From SHLQ01 sp964562985 (GTDB lineage Bacteria > Actinomycetota > Acidimicrobiia > Acidimicrobiales > SHLQ01): 29,825 bases of DNA. The stretch is taken from positions 1 to 29,825 of the forward strand of contig CAZLWE010000042.1 in NCBI GenBank assembly GCA_964562985.1, written 5' to 3'. The notes beneath the pieces are model-generated. The model was not told the DNA's origin and did not search any database. It saw only the letters and a program-made list of their open reading frames with translations. How positions within the stretch are numbered: the first letter of the stretch is position 1; each line of letters begins with the position of its first letter. This document shows positions 21,959-29,807 of this stretch, in pieces. The position numbers were made by a program, and so were the translations under genes.

Positions 21959-23300
21959 CTACCCTGTTGACCGAGCCAGATTCGCCGGGCCCATCGATAG
22001 TGCGTGAAACCCCAAGAACGTACTCCGTATCGACGTAGAGGATCTTGGCCCAACGCCCCCAGGGACCACCTTGGATCGATTCGACGCTCCCGGTCAACAA
22101 CTCGGTCAAGCGAACCTCGTTCCGGTCGGCTTCGACCAGCCAGCCGTCGGGCGCCAGCTCGTAGCCGAACCTTGCTCCCGAGCCCCGACGGTCCGCCAAG
22201 AGTTCCCATTCGTTGCGCTCAACATCGATAGCCCAGGCGACGTCCCCAGCCACCAGCAGGACCCGACCGTCGACCTCGCCGAATTGCACGTCGGAGAGGC
22301 CGCCGGACCCGAGCGAGTCCTGCACGTCCGCGGGGAGCTCGGCCAGCCAGAGCCAGCCATCGGGATGCAGGAACGTGAGCGCTGGCGGCACCGCCGTGCC
22401 AACCGAGGTTGGTTGCGCCTCACAAGAATCAGGGAGGCCCAGCGACCCCGACGCAGCCCAGACGATGGTGCCGTCTTCGAGCACCGTGTGGCCTTGGGAC
22501 GGTTCCGAGAAGGGCTGAGGCACCGTAAATACCCCATCTCCTGAGACCGAAACGACGGAGGCGACTACGCCATCACAGCGGCTGCCGTCGTTGCTGGAGG
22601 GCGGAAGTTCTTCACCAACGCCGAAGCCGTCGGCGCTGTGGAAGAGCGGAACGACCGCTCCGGTCAGCTGCAGCGGTTCGAACTCCTCGTCGAGTTCCCA
22701 CACGATTCCGTTGAGGGAACGAAGACGCTCGACCGTGACCTCCGGCGTGAGCGTTTGGCGAACTCGCGGCAATGACCTGGTCGTCCGCAACATGGCCACC
22801 CCGTCGCCGACCTCGATCAGGTTCGAATACTCCACCCACACAGAACTGCCTTCGAAATCGAGCGTGGGTGCGTTTACCGGCAGTCGCTTCCATGTCTCGC
22901 CTTGTCGTTGCGAACGGAACAGCACCGGTTCGCCCCCGTCAACTTCTGTCGACAAGGCCAAGAACAGATCGGAGAGTTCGCCTCGCCGTGTGATGCTGTC
23001 GAAGGTTGAGGTGATGGGAACCTGCGGGTCGGCGAAGGCAACCGTGGAGTTGAGTTCGGTCGTGGTCGGCGGGGTGACTTCAGCAACGGGGGCGGGCTCT
23101 TGGGTTGCGCCGGTCGATGAGTCGGCCTCGGAAGGCTGCAAGAAGGTGAGGACCAGCACGAGCGCGACCCCGACGAAACCGAGTCCGGCGATGAGGGCAC
23201 CGTGATGCGGGGACGGGACCGGATCCGTAGGCGACAGCTCGTCGGAGAAGTTCTCCGCATCTTCAAATTCGATGCGGACGATGCGATTGCCCATGCTCAC
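21942..23300 (-). CDS. Membrane-anchored extracellular protein, unknown function
   Basis: The protein has 452 residues. About 34 cytosolic acidic residues precede one TM helix (LIAGLGFVGVALVLVLTFL, near 36-54). A Ser/Thr/Pro linker (AEVTPPTTTELNST) leads to a roughly 370-residue extracellular domain with repeated short beta strands and Trp (FRSQRQGETWKRLPV, GIVWELDEEFEPL, VAWAIDVERNEWELL). This looks like a beta-propeller or sialidase-like fold, without catalytic residues I can name. It begins 31 nt after the MaoC-ketoreductase stop on the same strand, so it may be the last gene of the acylation operon. A role in polymer binding is speculation. Confidence 0.72.
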   Translation of the reverse strand: MSMGNRIVRIEFEDAENFSDELSPTDPVPSPHHGALIAGLGFVGVALVLVLTFLQPSEADSSTGATQEPAPVAEVTPPTTTELNSTVAFADPQVPITSTFDSITRRGELSDLFLALSTEVDGGEPVLFRSQRQGETWKRLPVNAPTLDFEGSSVWVEYSNLIEVGDGVAMLRTTRSLPRVRQTLTPEVTVERLRSLNGIVWELDEEFEPLQLTGAVVPLFHSADGFGVGEELPPSSNDGSRCDGVVASVVSVSGDGVFTVPQPFSEPSQGHTVLEDGTIVWAASGSLGLPDSCEAQPTSVGTAVPPALTFLHPDGWLWLAELPADVQDSLGSGGLSDVQFGEVDGRVLLVAGDVAWAIDVERNEWELLADRRGSGARFGYELAPDGWLVEADRNEVRLTELLTGSVESIQGGPWGRWAKILYVDTEYVLGVSRTIDGPGESGSVNRVATPSR

Positions 23301-23331
23301 GATCGATCTCCGGGCGAGAAATGCATCGTCC

Positions 23332-24756
23332 TTAGCCTTCGGGAATGAAACTATGGAGCTCGTCGAGCATCACGTCGAGCGCGCTTGCGTTGTCGACTGG
23401 CATGTTCGATGCGGTCTGGTCGGTGGCGATTCGGGGCAAGCGTGTGGTCATAATGTGGAGCTGCCCGCCGGACTGGTTTACCGCGTCTTCTGCCCAAACC
23501 TCTTGCTGGCGTTTTGCCTCCGCGTATTCAACCATGTCGGGCGGTGGGTCTTCGACGGCCACCGACGATGGGGCATAGAAGCGCCGCGTACCACCGGCGG
23601 CGTAATGGTCGACGACTCTCGCGAGACCATGTCGGTAGAACTTGAGGAAGCGTTGAAGAAGCTCAGGTGATTGAGCACCTCGACTTCCCACAAAGATGGA
23701 CGGGGTCGCGAAATACAGGACGGCCGTTGGGCCTTCGTCAAAGAGCGGAGGAAGTGGCGCGTCGTCACCGGTCACGTCGATCTGCACGGAGGACGCTGAG
23801 CCGCCAGCGTCGTTGATTTCGGCGACGATCGATTCGGCGTCGGCAAGGCCTTGGTTGTAGCTGATCACAACCTCGGCACCGCCTGCGGCCAGTATTTTCG
23901 CTGCGACCTCACCCAGCCCGCGCGAGCCACCAACGACGAGCGCCAGCGTTCCACCAAAGCGACCGGCGGGCACGGTGCGGCTAATGCCGGCCATCGCGGC
24001 TTGCTGGGTGGGCCGTGGTCGCAGAAACGCCGAGATCTCGGCTTGGCGGTCGTCAGCTGAGGCAAGAATCCGGCATCGGGCGAAGCGGTCGTCGAAGTCG
24101 CGAAGCCGGTAGCTGATAGTTCCGGGTTCGCTCTTCGTTTCCGCGCTACCGACCGATAGAGCCGAGTACAGCGAATAGAGGCCAGGACAGAACATCCCAA
24201 CAATACGGCTCGTACCAATCAGCAACGCGAGATCCGTCGCACGCAGCTCTTTGACGAGGGCCGGTAGGAGTTGTGTTGCCAGGGGTTGATCGAGTTGCAG
24301 GTCCATCGTTCCAGCGATCCCGTCGAGATCGTCGGCGTCGAGGTCATCGGGCTGACGCATCGCCCATGCAACGTCAGGCAGCGGGCCCGGAGCTTCGCTG
24401 AGCACATAGCTCACCGAGGCTTTGAGAACTTGATTCGCTCCGCTTCGAGCGCTCAAAGAGAACGCGAGCTCGTCCGTCTGCTCGACGACAAGATCGATGG
24501 GCTCATCGATATAGGCGGGTTTCGGGAAGGTGGCCTTCAGGGTGTCGATCGCTACACCGGCTGGTGCCGCGGTATCTAACGCCCAAAGGAGCGTGTGGAT
24601 ACCGTGCACGATGACCCGGCCGAACGGTGAGCGCCGGGCGGCGATTGGATCCAGGTGAATGGGATTCCAGTCCCCCGCGAGTTGCGCAAACGATTTTTGA
24701 TCTTCGAGGGAGAACACTCGGTGTGCGGTAACCGGGAAGCGCGAAGTTGGAGCCAT
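23332..24756 (-). CDS. MaoC-like hydratase / short-chain ketoreductase fusion
   Basis: The protein has 474 residues. Residues about 1-125 form a MaoC hot-dog domain with the active-site pattern AGDWNPIHLDP followed by FGRVIVHGIHTL, where Asp and His of the R-hydratase motif are present. Residues about 260-470 form an SDR domain with Rossmann motif LALVVGGSRGLGE and catalytic YAEAK preceded by RFYAPSSVA, so the Ser-Tyr-Lys set is present. A central region is unassigned. Together the two activities could reduce a 3-ketoacyl group and hydrate or dehydrate the 3-hydroxyacyl group on CoA or ACP. A possible -10 (TAAGAT) lies 9 nt upstream, so it may have its own promoter as well as belonging to the FkbH/MBOAT group, 44 nt after the preceding stop. 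Which acyl substrate it uses is unknown. Confidence 0.85.
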   Translation of the reverse strand: MAPTSRFPVTAHRVFSLEDQKSFAQLAGDWNPIHLDPIAARRSPFGRVIVHGIHTLLWALDTAAPAGVAIDTLKATFPKPAYIDEPIDLVVEQTDELAFSLSARSGANQVLKASVSYVLSEAPGPLPDVAWAMRQPDDLDADDLDGIAGTMDLQLDQPLATQLLPALVKELRATDLALLIGTSRIVGMFCPGLYSLYSALSVGSAETKSEPGTISYRLRDFDDRFARCRILASADDRQAEISAFLRPRPTQQAAMAGISRTVPAGRFGGTLALVVGGSRGLGEVAAKILAAGGAEVVISYNQGLADAESIVAEINDAGGSASSVQIDVTGDDAPLPPLFDEGPTAVLYFATPSIFVGSRGAQSPELLQRFLKFYRHGLARVVDHYAAGGTRRFYAPSSVAVEDPPPDMVEYAEAKRQQEVWAEDAVNQSGGQLHIMTTRLPRIATDQTASNMPVDNASALDVMLDELHSFIPEG

Positions 24757-24765
24757 GCGTCACGG

Positions 24766-24771
24766 ATCTTA
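24766..24771 (-). promoter_or_regulatory. -10 element TAAGAT before the MaoC-ketoreductase gene
   Basis: On minus, TAAGAT is followed by 9 nt and ATG 24756. The -35 is weak (TTCAAC at 17-nt spacing). It could provide internal transcription within the operon. Confidence 0.3.
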
Positions 24772-24800
24772 GGTCGATGGAGGACCCGGTTGAAAGATCC

Positions 24801-25028
24801 CTAGAAGCCTTGGTAGATGAACTCGACGTCGCTGACGGACACGATCAATACCCACAGCACAAGCGAACCGATGAGCACCCCGATAACGGCTTCGGTGAGG
24901 TATTTTTTCGCGCTCGTGGCAACTTTCGCGGGCTCAGGGTCGCGGGTCTGCACCTTTTGTGCGATCTCTGGGTCGTCGATCTGCGCCTTCGGCGATGTCT
25001 CCGGCACGGGGCTCTTTACCTCTGACAT
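24801..25028 (-). CDS. Small single-TM protein with DltX-like C-terminus
   Basis: The protein has 75 residues. A polar, Pro/Lys/Asp-rich N-terminal half is followed by one TM helix (AVIGVLIGSLVLWVLIVSV) and ends in FIYQGF at residues 70-75. DltX, the microprotein of teichoic acid D-alanylation, is a single-TM protein whose C-terminus ends, as I recall it, in a similar F-I-Y-x-x-F motif with an essential Tyr, acting between the MBOAT DltB and the SGNH protein DltD. Here the gene directly follows an MBOAT and an SGNH gene, overlapping the latter by 13 nt, which is where such a partner is expected. It is longer than DltX (about 50 residues) because of the N-terminal extension. I infer the same acyl-relay role, with Tyr72 as acceptor. 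Confidence 0.72.
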   Translation of the reverse strand: MSEVKSPVPETSPKAQIDDPEIAQKVQTRDPEPAKVATSAKKYLTEAVIGVLIGSLVLWVLIVSVSDVEFIYQGF

Positions 25029-26224
25029 TCCAACTCGTTTTCGTTCAGCAGGGTGCAGATTTCGCCGGCTAGGTGATCGGCGAGCTCCCCGGTCTCCTGG
25101 ATGTGGATGATGTCGTCGAATTCGAAGGGGGGCACAAACCGTGATGCTGTCTGGGGTTGCAGTCGCTGCCTTTGTGCAGAGAAGGCCGAATCGACCTCTG
25201 CAATGGAAGCTTCGATCTCTAACACCGCATTGTTGATGCCGTCGTCGGCGAGCGATTCATGGTTGAGCGGCGCTACGTAGGCATACGTGAAGACGCCGGC
25301 CTCCTCGGTGATTCGACCCATTTCTCGCAGTACATCGATATTGATGGTGGAGTTAGCGAGGTCGGAATCGAGAAGAAACTGGAGCTGGCGCTCTTCGAGC
25401 GTCGCTCCGGGAATGGGCGGCTGGCGATACGTGCGCCAGAACGCCACAGGAATCGTCATTTGACGAATGCGGCCGAGTTCGTCGGGTGGCGGTTGCTCAT
25501 TGGGTGTGGTCCTATCAAGCACGGAGATATTCGAGAACAGGTCGTTTATAGCCGACGAATGTTCGGTGCGGTCGGCCACGCCGTCGACCAGAGCGCTGGT
25601 CGGCGCGTACAGCCCGTCGGCGGGCGAAAGATACGATGCCAGGAACGGCCATGCAGATGGCTCGGTGATGCCGAGGCGCAAGGTTGCGGCATCGAGCTCG
25701 GGCCAATCATGGGTAGCGGTATTGTTCAGCGCCCAGATCGGGTTTACCGCAATCACGACCATGTCTACGTCGTCTTCGAGCGCTGCGAGAAGTGCAAAGT
25801 ACTCGTCGACGATGCGCATGCCGGACAGGAAGTAGGTGTCGACGGTGACTCGCTGGCCGTCAACTTCACTAATGAGTGGCTGCACCTCGGCGGGCACAAA
25901 GGTATAGAAGTCCTCACTAATACTCTGCAACGATGATCCGCCAAGCCAAGCGATGCGGAACGTGTCGTCCTCGGCCTCGGTGGGAACGAAACCTCGGATG
26001 TCGTTGCGCGGCGGGCTGACGACCGTGACGTTGTCGTTTTGGGCCAGACCTGCAACACGGTTGAAACCCAAGTCAACGGGGTCGCGAGGCCGAGGTGGGA
26101 GCAGGTTGCCAACCAACAACACGGCGACAAGAGCCCAGATGTGAATTCGAACCAGGCTTCCCCACGACAACCCAGCACCACCGAACGTGTCTCGGAGGAT
26201 GCGGCGAACGTTCTGAGGGGTCAT
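25016..26224 (-). CDS. Membrane-anchored SGNH-hydrolase-like protein (DltD/AlgJ-type acyltransferase partner)
   Basis: The protein has 402 residues with one N-terminal TM helix (IHIWALVAVLLVGNLLPP, near 28-45) and the rest outside. IAWLGGSSLQSISEDF near residue 95 is the SGNH block I with nucleophile Ser. VDMVVIAVNPIWALNN resembles the block with Asn. FDDIIHIQETG near 367-377 carries the D-x-x-H catalytic pair (Asp371, His374). DltD and AlgJ/AlgX proteins have this architecture and finish transfer of an acyl group to a polymer outside the cell. The ATG overlaps the MBOAT stop as ATGA, strong evidence of a functional pair. The catalytic set looks intact, so it should act as transferase or esterase. 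Confidence 0.8.
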   Translation of the reverse strand: MTPQNVRRILRDTFGGAGLSWGSLVRIHIWALVAVLLVGNLLPPRPRDPVDLGFNRVAGLAQNDNVTVVSPPRNDIRGFVPTEAEDDTFRIAWLGGSSLQSISEDFYTFVPAEVQPLISEVDGQRVTVDTYFLSGMRIVDEYFALLAALEDDVDMVVIAVNPIWALNNTATHDWPELDAATLRLGITEPSAWPFLASYLSPADGLYAPTSALVDGVADRTEHSSAINDLFSNISVLDRTTPNEQPPPDELGRIRQMTIPVAFWRTYRQPPIPGATLEERQLQFLLDSDLANSTINIDVLREMGRITEEAGVFTYAYVAPLNHESLADDGINNAVLEIEASIAEVDSAFSAQRQRLQPQTASRFVPPFEFDDIIHIQETGELADHLAGEICTLLNENELECQR

Positions 26225-27432
26225 GACATTCCTGCTAACTTGCCGTAAAAGCTGCCCAGCTCGTCCAGACGCAACGTGAGAAGCGGCAGTGAAACCAAGA
26301 CGAACGTGAAGAGCATGGCGGGCTTGACCACCCTAGTCAGTATCTGAGAATCGCTGGGTTCGCGTCGTTTGAGGAGCAGGCGGTGGGCCACCAGCCCAGC
26401 AGCGTGGTAGAGCCCAAAGATAAACAACGCCCAGCTGATGTCGTGCCACAAGGCGATCACCATGATCGTCGCGAACACGGCGATGTATTGTCGGCCGGAG
26501 CGCATCCCACCCATGGGTACGAACACATACTTTTGGGCAAAGCGCGTCAGGCTCATATGCCACGCGTTCCAGAAGTCTTGCGGGTTGGTCTTGAGGTACG
26601 GGTTGTTGAAGTTCGGCTTCAACCGAATCCCGAAGAGCCTGCCGGACCCGATCGCAATATCGGAGTACCCGGCGAAGTTCAGGTAGAAGAACCAACCGTA
26701 GAGAAAGAGTTCACCCCAAACGGCGAGAGTGCCGTTCGATTCGAAGAACCCGAAAACCTCTGCCGACTGACGAATTGGGTACGCAAGCGCAAACACCTTG
26801 ACCAGCCCCGAAGTGATGAGGAAGAGCGCATCGGTGAAGTCATCGCGGTTAGGTCCACGCTCCGTGCGCAACGCCAGCTCGTTCGCTCCGGCAACTGGAC
26901 CGATGATCTGGACCGGAGGGAAGAACCCCAAGAACATCGTGTGATTAAGTGAGCCGCGCTCAGTCGAGCCGAGGTTGATTTGGGTGAGGTAGTCAATGGC
27001 GCGGAACGTGGCGAAAGAGAGACCAAGGGGGGTGATAATTCGGCTCGCAAGATCGACCTCGAATACCCGCAACGAGAAGAACTGGAGCGCGTCGTTCAAC
27101 TCAAGATTGAAGTTGACTACGAATGCGGTTTCGAAGAACCGCCATGTCAACAACGCGGCGAGAGTCGCGAGTATCGAAAATGTCAGGGTGGGTGTGGCTG
27201 CTTTTGATTCGGCTGTCTTGTCGACGATCAGCGCAAGCACATGGATGACCAGCCAAAAGAACACGTAGAACAGCGCGAGCCGAGGGGCGATGGTCAATAG
27301 CAGGTACGCGCCGGTCAGCGTGAGTACAAGCTTGCGAGCCCACGCCCAGGGAAGGATGTAGAACAGCGGCACAACGATCACGGCCAACGCGAAAAGATCC
27401 ACGAAGTAGGAGAAGGTGTCGAAGCTCAGCAC
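26221..27432 (-). CDS. MBOAT family O-acyltransferase (DltB/AlgI-like)
   Basis: This 403-residue multi-spanning membrane protein has about 10 hydrophobic segments. The core signature is typical of DltB/AlgI: FYLNFAGYSDIAIGSGRLFGI, then LKPNFNNPYLKTNPQDFWNAWHMSLTRF, then IALWHDISWALFIFGLYHA with the catalytic His in LWH near residue 327. MBOATs of this branch move acyl groups from a cytosolic carrier across the membrane onto cell-surface polymers. It starts at GTG 27432, overlapping the FkbH gene by 7 nt, and its TGA overlaps the SGNH start by 4 nt. With the ACP/FkbH donor module upstream, its donor is probably an acyl-carrier thioester rather than acetyl-CoA. Confidence 0.93.
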   Translation of the reverse strand: MLSFDTFSYFVDLFALAVIVVPLFYILPWAWARKLVLTLTGAYLLLTIAPRLALFYVFFWLVIHVLALIVDKTAESKAATPTLTFSILATLAALLTWRFFETAFVVNFNLELNDALQFFSLRVFEVDLASRIITPLGLSFATFRAIDYLTQINLGSTERGSLNHTMFLGFFPPVQIIGPVAGANELALRTERGPNRDDFTDALFLITSGLVKVFALAYPIRQSAEVFGFFESNGTLAVWGELFLYGWFFYLNFAGYSDIAIGSGRLFGIRLKPNFNNPYLKTNPQDFWNAWHMSLTRFAQKYVFVPMGGMRSGRQYIAVFATIMVIALWHDISWALFIFGLYHAAGLVAHRLLLKRREPSDSQILTRVVKPAMLFTFVLVSLPLLTLRLDELGSFYGKLAGMS

Positions 27433-29183
27433 GTTTTAATCGTCAAGAAGTCAGGCGCCGCCGGTGGTTCAGCGGCGTCGATGGTGAAGGTGCCATCCTC
27501 GTCGGTCTCCGAAAAGCCGTGCTTAGGGTAAAGATCGGCTACTTGAGCATTCTTTAGTGTCGGTTCATATCGGCCAACGACACTCGATGCGCCGTGCTCG
27601 GCAGCAAAGTCGACGAGGTGAGAGATCAGCGCTGTTTCGACGCCGCGTCCCAGTACTCGACAGCTCATCAACAACGTGTCGACGTCCCAGTTCTCGCCCA
27701 GGTCTTCGAGAATGGACACTCCCACGAGACCGTAATCTCCGAACCGGTCGCTGACTCGAAGCCCAAACACATGGCGGTCGTCGGCGGCGACCAGCGACGC
27801 GATGTCGGCTTCGGTCCGGCGAACCGTGGTCAGGTTGAACTGGTTGGTTTTGTTGGTGAGCTGCGCGACGCGTCCGATGTGTTCATCGCCGACAGCGAAG
27901 ATCTCGACCTCGAGGGCCAGCGACTTCTGGAAGTCTTCTTTCGACATGGACTCCGTTGCTTCGCTGCGCTGCTTTTCTTGCAACATCATCGTCGTGCGGG
28001 AACGATCTTCCGCAGACTGGCGACGGAATTGAAAGAGCCCGAACTGCGCGATCAGCTCCGGCAGGTCGGCTTCGTCTTCAGGAACTTGAAGGCAGACAAC
28101 TTCGGGGAGCTGCGAACGGACGGCGGAGATCTCATGATCGCTGTCGTCGACGAAGACAAAACTGTCGAGACCAAGGTTGAGTTCCTCTGCGATCGAGCGG
28201 AGGTTGTCAGGCTTTGGCTCCCAGTTGACCCGCCATGCTGCGATGTCATCGGGCTGGAGCACCATCTCGTCATGATTCTCGAAGACCTCTTCAACGTCCG
28301 CCGCGTTGTTCTTGCTCACGATGGCGAGGAGGATGCCTTCGCGTTGCAGCCTGCGGGCGACGAGTTGAAACTCGCGGAACGCGCTCCCGGGGAATGACTG
28401 GCCGATGTCAATGCCACCGATCCCGTCCTCGCCGACAATGCCGCCCCACAACGTGTTGTCGCAATCAAGAGCAAGCACCTTTGGGCTGGGCCGCGACAGT
28501 GAGACGAGACAATGCGCGAGGGACGTCCCGGCGTGATGCAAGAACTCGACGCTGTATGGCTGGTGATACAGCAACCACTTGGGCGAGTCGAACGACGGCT
28601 CCACCCCGAACGAAGTCTGCAAACCGCACAGGTCGAAGATCGTTGGTGGTGACGACGCGGCGCTAACACCGGTAAGAAACGCAACCTCGACGGCGTGGCG
28701 GACTTGGCGCAGCGGGGCACTGGTCGAGCTGTCGTTGTGGTCGATACCAAACCCAACCGGAAGTGGCGGCGTCGACACGACCACGGGCTTGCCGGATTCG
28801 TCGCAGTAGTTCCCGATCAGCGCTCCAAGGTCGCCAGCAGCGGAGATGAGTTCGTCGCGGTGCGCCTCGACGTGCATCTCTTCGAGGCATCGAAGCAACG
28901 ACTCCTCGAAGAGGTCTTCGATACGCCACAGAAAGACGACCACGTCGCTTTCTTGCAAGTACGCGCTGGGGTTCAAGCAGATCTGGCTGATCTGGTTGTA
29001 GTCGGCGAAAGCAATCGCCGGGTTCGCCACTCCGGCTTGGGCGAGCGCCGCACCAACGTAGGGCTCGAACGGCTCAGCGGTGAAGGACGCTGCCACGCCG
29101 ACCGTCCACGGGGATTCGTCTGTTTGTTTGTCGCGAGCGGACCAGCGCTTTCTGGCATCGCTTGCGGTGTCGGACTGTCGCAT
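27426..29183 (-). CDS. FkbH-like protein: HAD-IIIC phosphatase domain plus GNAT-like acyltransferase domain
   Basis: About 585 residues from ATG 29183; the frame is open further upstream but would then run through the ACP gene. The N-terminal ~220 residues are the SGNH-like domain of long FkbH proteins (SDVVVFLWRIEDLFE). The HAD domain begins with LALDCDNTLWGGIVGEDG near residue 239, with both catalytic Asp, and continues through IVSKNNAADVEEVF and FVFVDDSDHEISAVR. The C-terminal domain is GNAT-like (VAQLTNKTNQFNLTTVRRTEADI) and has the conserved MSCRVLGRGVE near 507, with the Cys that accepts the acyl group. Known FkbH enzymes take 1,3-bisphosphoglycerate, remove phosphate and load the glyceryl group onto an ACP. 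The adjacent ACP (20 nt) and MBOAT support a donor-loading role for envelope acylation rather than polyketide synthesis. Confidence 0.9.
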   Translation of the reverse strand: MRQSDTASDARKRWSARDKQTDESPWTVGVAASFTAEPFEPYVGAALAQAGVANPAIAFADYNQISQICLNPSAYLQESDVVVFLWRIEDLFEESLLRCLEEMHVEAHRDELISAAGDLGALIGNYCDESGKPVVVSTPPLPVGFGIDHNDSSTSAPLRQVRHAVEVAFLTGVSAASSPPTIFDLCGLQTSFGVEPSFDSPKWLLYHQPYSVEFLHHAGTSLAHCLVSLSRPSPKVLALDCDNTLWGGIVGEDGIGGIDIGQSFPGSAFREFQLVARRLQREGILLAIVSKNNAADVEEVFENHDEMVLQPDDIAAWRVNWEPKPDNLRSIAEELNLGLDSFVFVDDSDHEISAVRSQLPEVVCLQVPEDEADLPELIAQFGLFQFRRQSAEDRSRTTMMLQEKQRSEATESMSKEDFQKSLALEVEIFAVGDEHIGRVAQLTNKTNQFNLTTVRRTEADIASLVAADDRHVFGLRVSDRFGDYGLVGVSILEDLGENWDVDTLLMSCRVLGRGVETALISHLVDFAAEHGASSVVGRYEPTLKNAQVADLYPKHGFSETDEDGTFTIDAAEPPAAPDFLTIKTC

Positions 29184-29203
29184 GGCGTTCCGATCTCGGA
29201 GGG

Positions 29204-29440
29204 CTAGATGCCCTCCACGCCCTTCTCGACGAGCACTTCGCGGGCGATCCCAATCGAACGCATCTTCATGATCTCGCGGGTCTTCAACCGAACACCGAAG
29301 GTGTCTTCGATGAGTGTCACGAGGTTCATCGCCGCCAAACTGTCCCACTGTTCGGTGTTGTCTGGAGAGGTCTCGTTTGAAAGCTCTTCGACGGGAAGGT
29401 CGAGCCCTTCGGAGAAGAGCTCAAGCAGGGGATCAGACAT
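29204..29440 (-). CDS. Acyl carrier protein (DltC-like role)
   Basis: The protein has 78 residues. The phosphopantetheine-attachment Ser is Ser34 in QWDSLAAMNLVTLIEDTFGV, in the usual place at the start of helix II. It is acidic and four-helical by pattern. DSLAAMN differs from the DSLD of fatty-acid ACPs, which points to a dedicated carrier. It is the first gene of the acylation operon and lies 20 nt upstream of the FkbH gene, so it most likely carries the group FkbH loads. On minus, TACCAT at 29463-29458 is a weak candidate -10, with no clear -35. Confidence 0.93.
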   Translation of the reverse strand: MSDPLLELFSEGLDLPVEELSNETSPDNTEQWDSLAAMNLVTLIEDTFGVRLKTREIMKMRSIGIAREVLVEKGVEGI

Positions 29441-29565
29441 AAGTTCGCAGCCTTAAAATGGTAGATCGTAAGGTCGTCTAGACGGACGAAATGCTAGCGC
29501 GACGGGCGCCATGATGTGCGACGCACTGCCCTTGCTGCAACTTCAAGCGGGCCCTTCCTACTTGG
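29441..29565. other. Intergenic segment upstream of the acylation operon
   Basis: I see no gene here. A 10-bp palindrome CGTCTAGACG lies at 29475-29484, just upstream of the possible -10 boxes TACGAT (29470-29465) and TACCAT (29463-29458) on minus. It could be a regulatory site for the operon. Confidence 0.25.
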
Positions 29566-29805
29566 TCAACTGGCGACGCGAAGCAATATCGATGAGCGCC
29601 CGATGGCCCTACTGCTCGGTGACAGAGCCGGACGCAGTGCGGCTAGTGCAAGGTCTGCGCTGAATCCCGCCATCACGGCCACGACGACGACCGATGGCGT
29701 CCACCGCAGGTAATGCAGCAGAGCATTACCGCCGCTCCCCTGCTCAGTGGCGCGGGTTTCAACCTGTTGCTCGTGAGGAAGAGTTGAGCATTCGCTTAAC
29801 TTCAT
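29566..29805 (-). CDS. Short hypothetical protein with one hydrophobic segment, start inside a double operator
   Basis: The 79-residue ORF has a polar N-terminus (MKLSECSTLPHEQQVETRATE), a hydrophobic stretch (SVVVVAVMAGFSADLALAAL) and a basic end. I do not recognise it. In its favour, TATGCT lies 6 nt before the ATG on minus, the leaderless spacing seen elsewhere in the window, inside a perfect palindrome. Against it, the composition is mixed and the C-terminus ends abruptly, as if the reading frame were broken. It may be a truncated membrane-protein gene. Confidence 0.3.
   Translation of the reverse strand: MKLSECSTLPHEQQVETRATEQGSGGNALLHYLRWTPSVVVVAVMAGFSADLALAALRPALSPSSRAIGRSSILLRVAS
29709..29730. 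repeat. Inverted repeat
   Basis: GGTAATGC-AGCAGA-GCATTACC has perfect 8-bp arms and a 6-nt loop. It lies inside the doubtful 79-residue ORF and could be a hairpin or an operator. Confidence 0.35.
29783..29800. promoter_or_regulatory. Imperfect operator copy
   Basis: GTTGAGCATTCGCTTAAC resembles the perfect palindrome at 29808-29825, sharing TTGAGCAT..GCT.AA. The two centres are 25 bp apart, so the sites lie on nearly the same face of the helix only if the DNA is slightly twisted. Confidence 0.4.
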
Positions 29806-29807
29806 AG

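Noticed and set aside
27594..28397. 267-residue open frame on plus inside the FkbH gene
   Set aside because: Antisense shadow of the HAD and GNAT domains.
29204..29348. Longer N-terminus of the FkbH protein (start at 29348)
   Set aside because: It would run through most of the ACP gene in another frame, and the added sequence is charged and motif-free.
27426..29440. Methoxymalonyl-ACP polyketide extender cluster
   Set aside because: FkbH and an ACP occur in such clusters, but no polyketide synthase, FkbG methyltransferase or FkbI-type dehydrogenase is near. The MBOAT/SGNH overlaps point to polymer acylation. The acyl-CoA dehydrogenase at 5468 is over 20 kb away.
21942..29440. Standard dlt (D-alanylation) operon
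   Set aside because: No DltA-type adenylation enzyme is present; the activating enzyme here is of the FkbH family.
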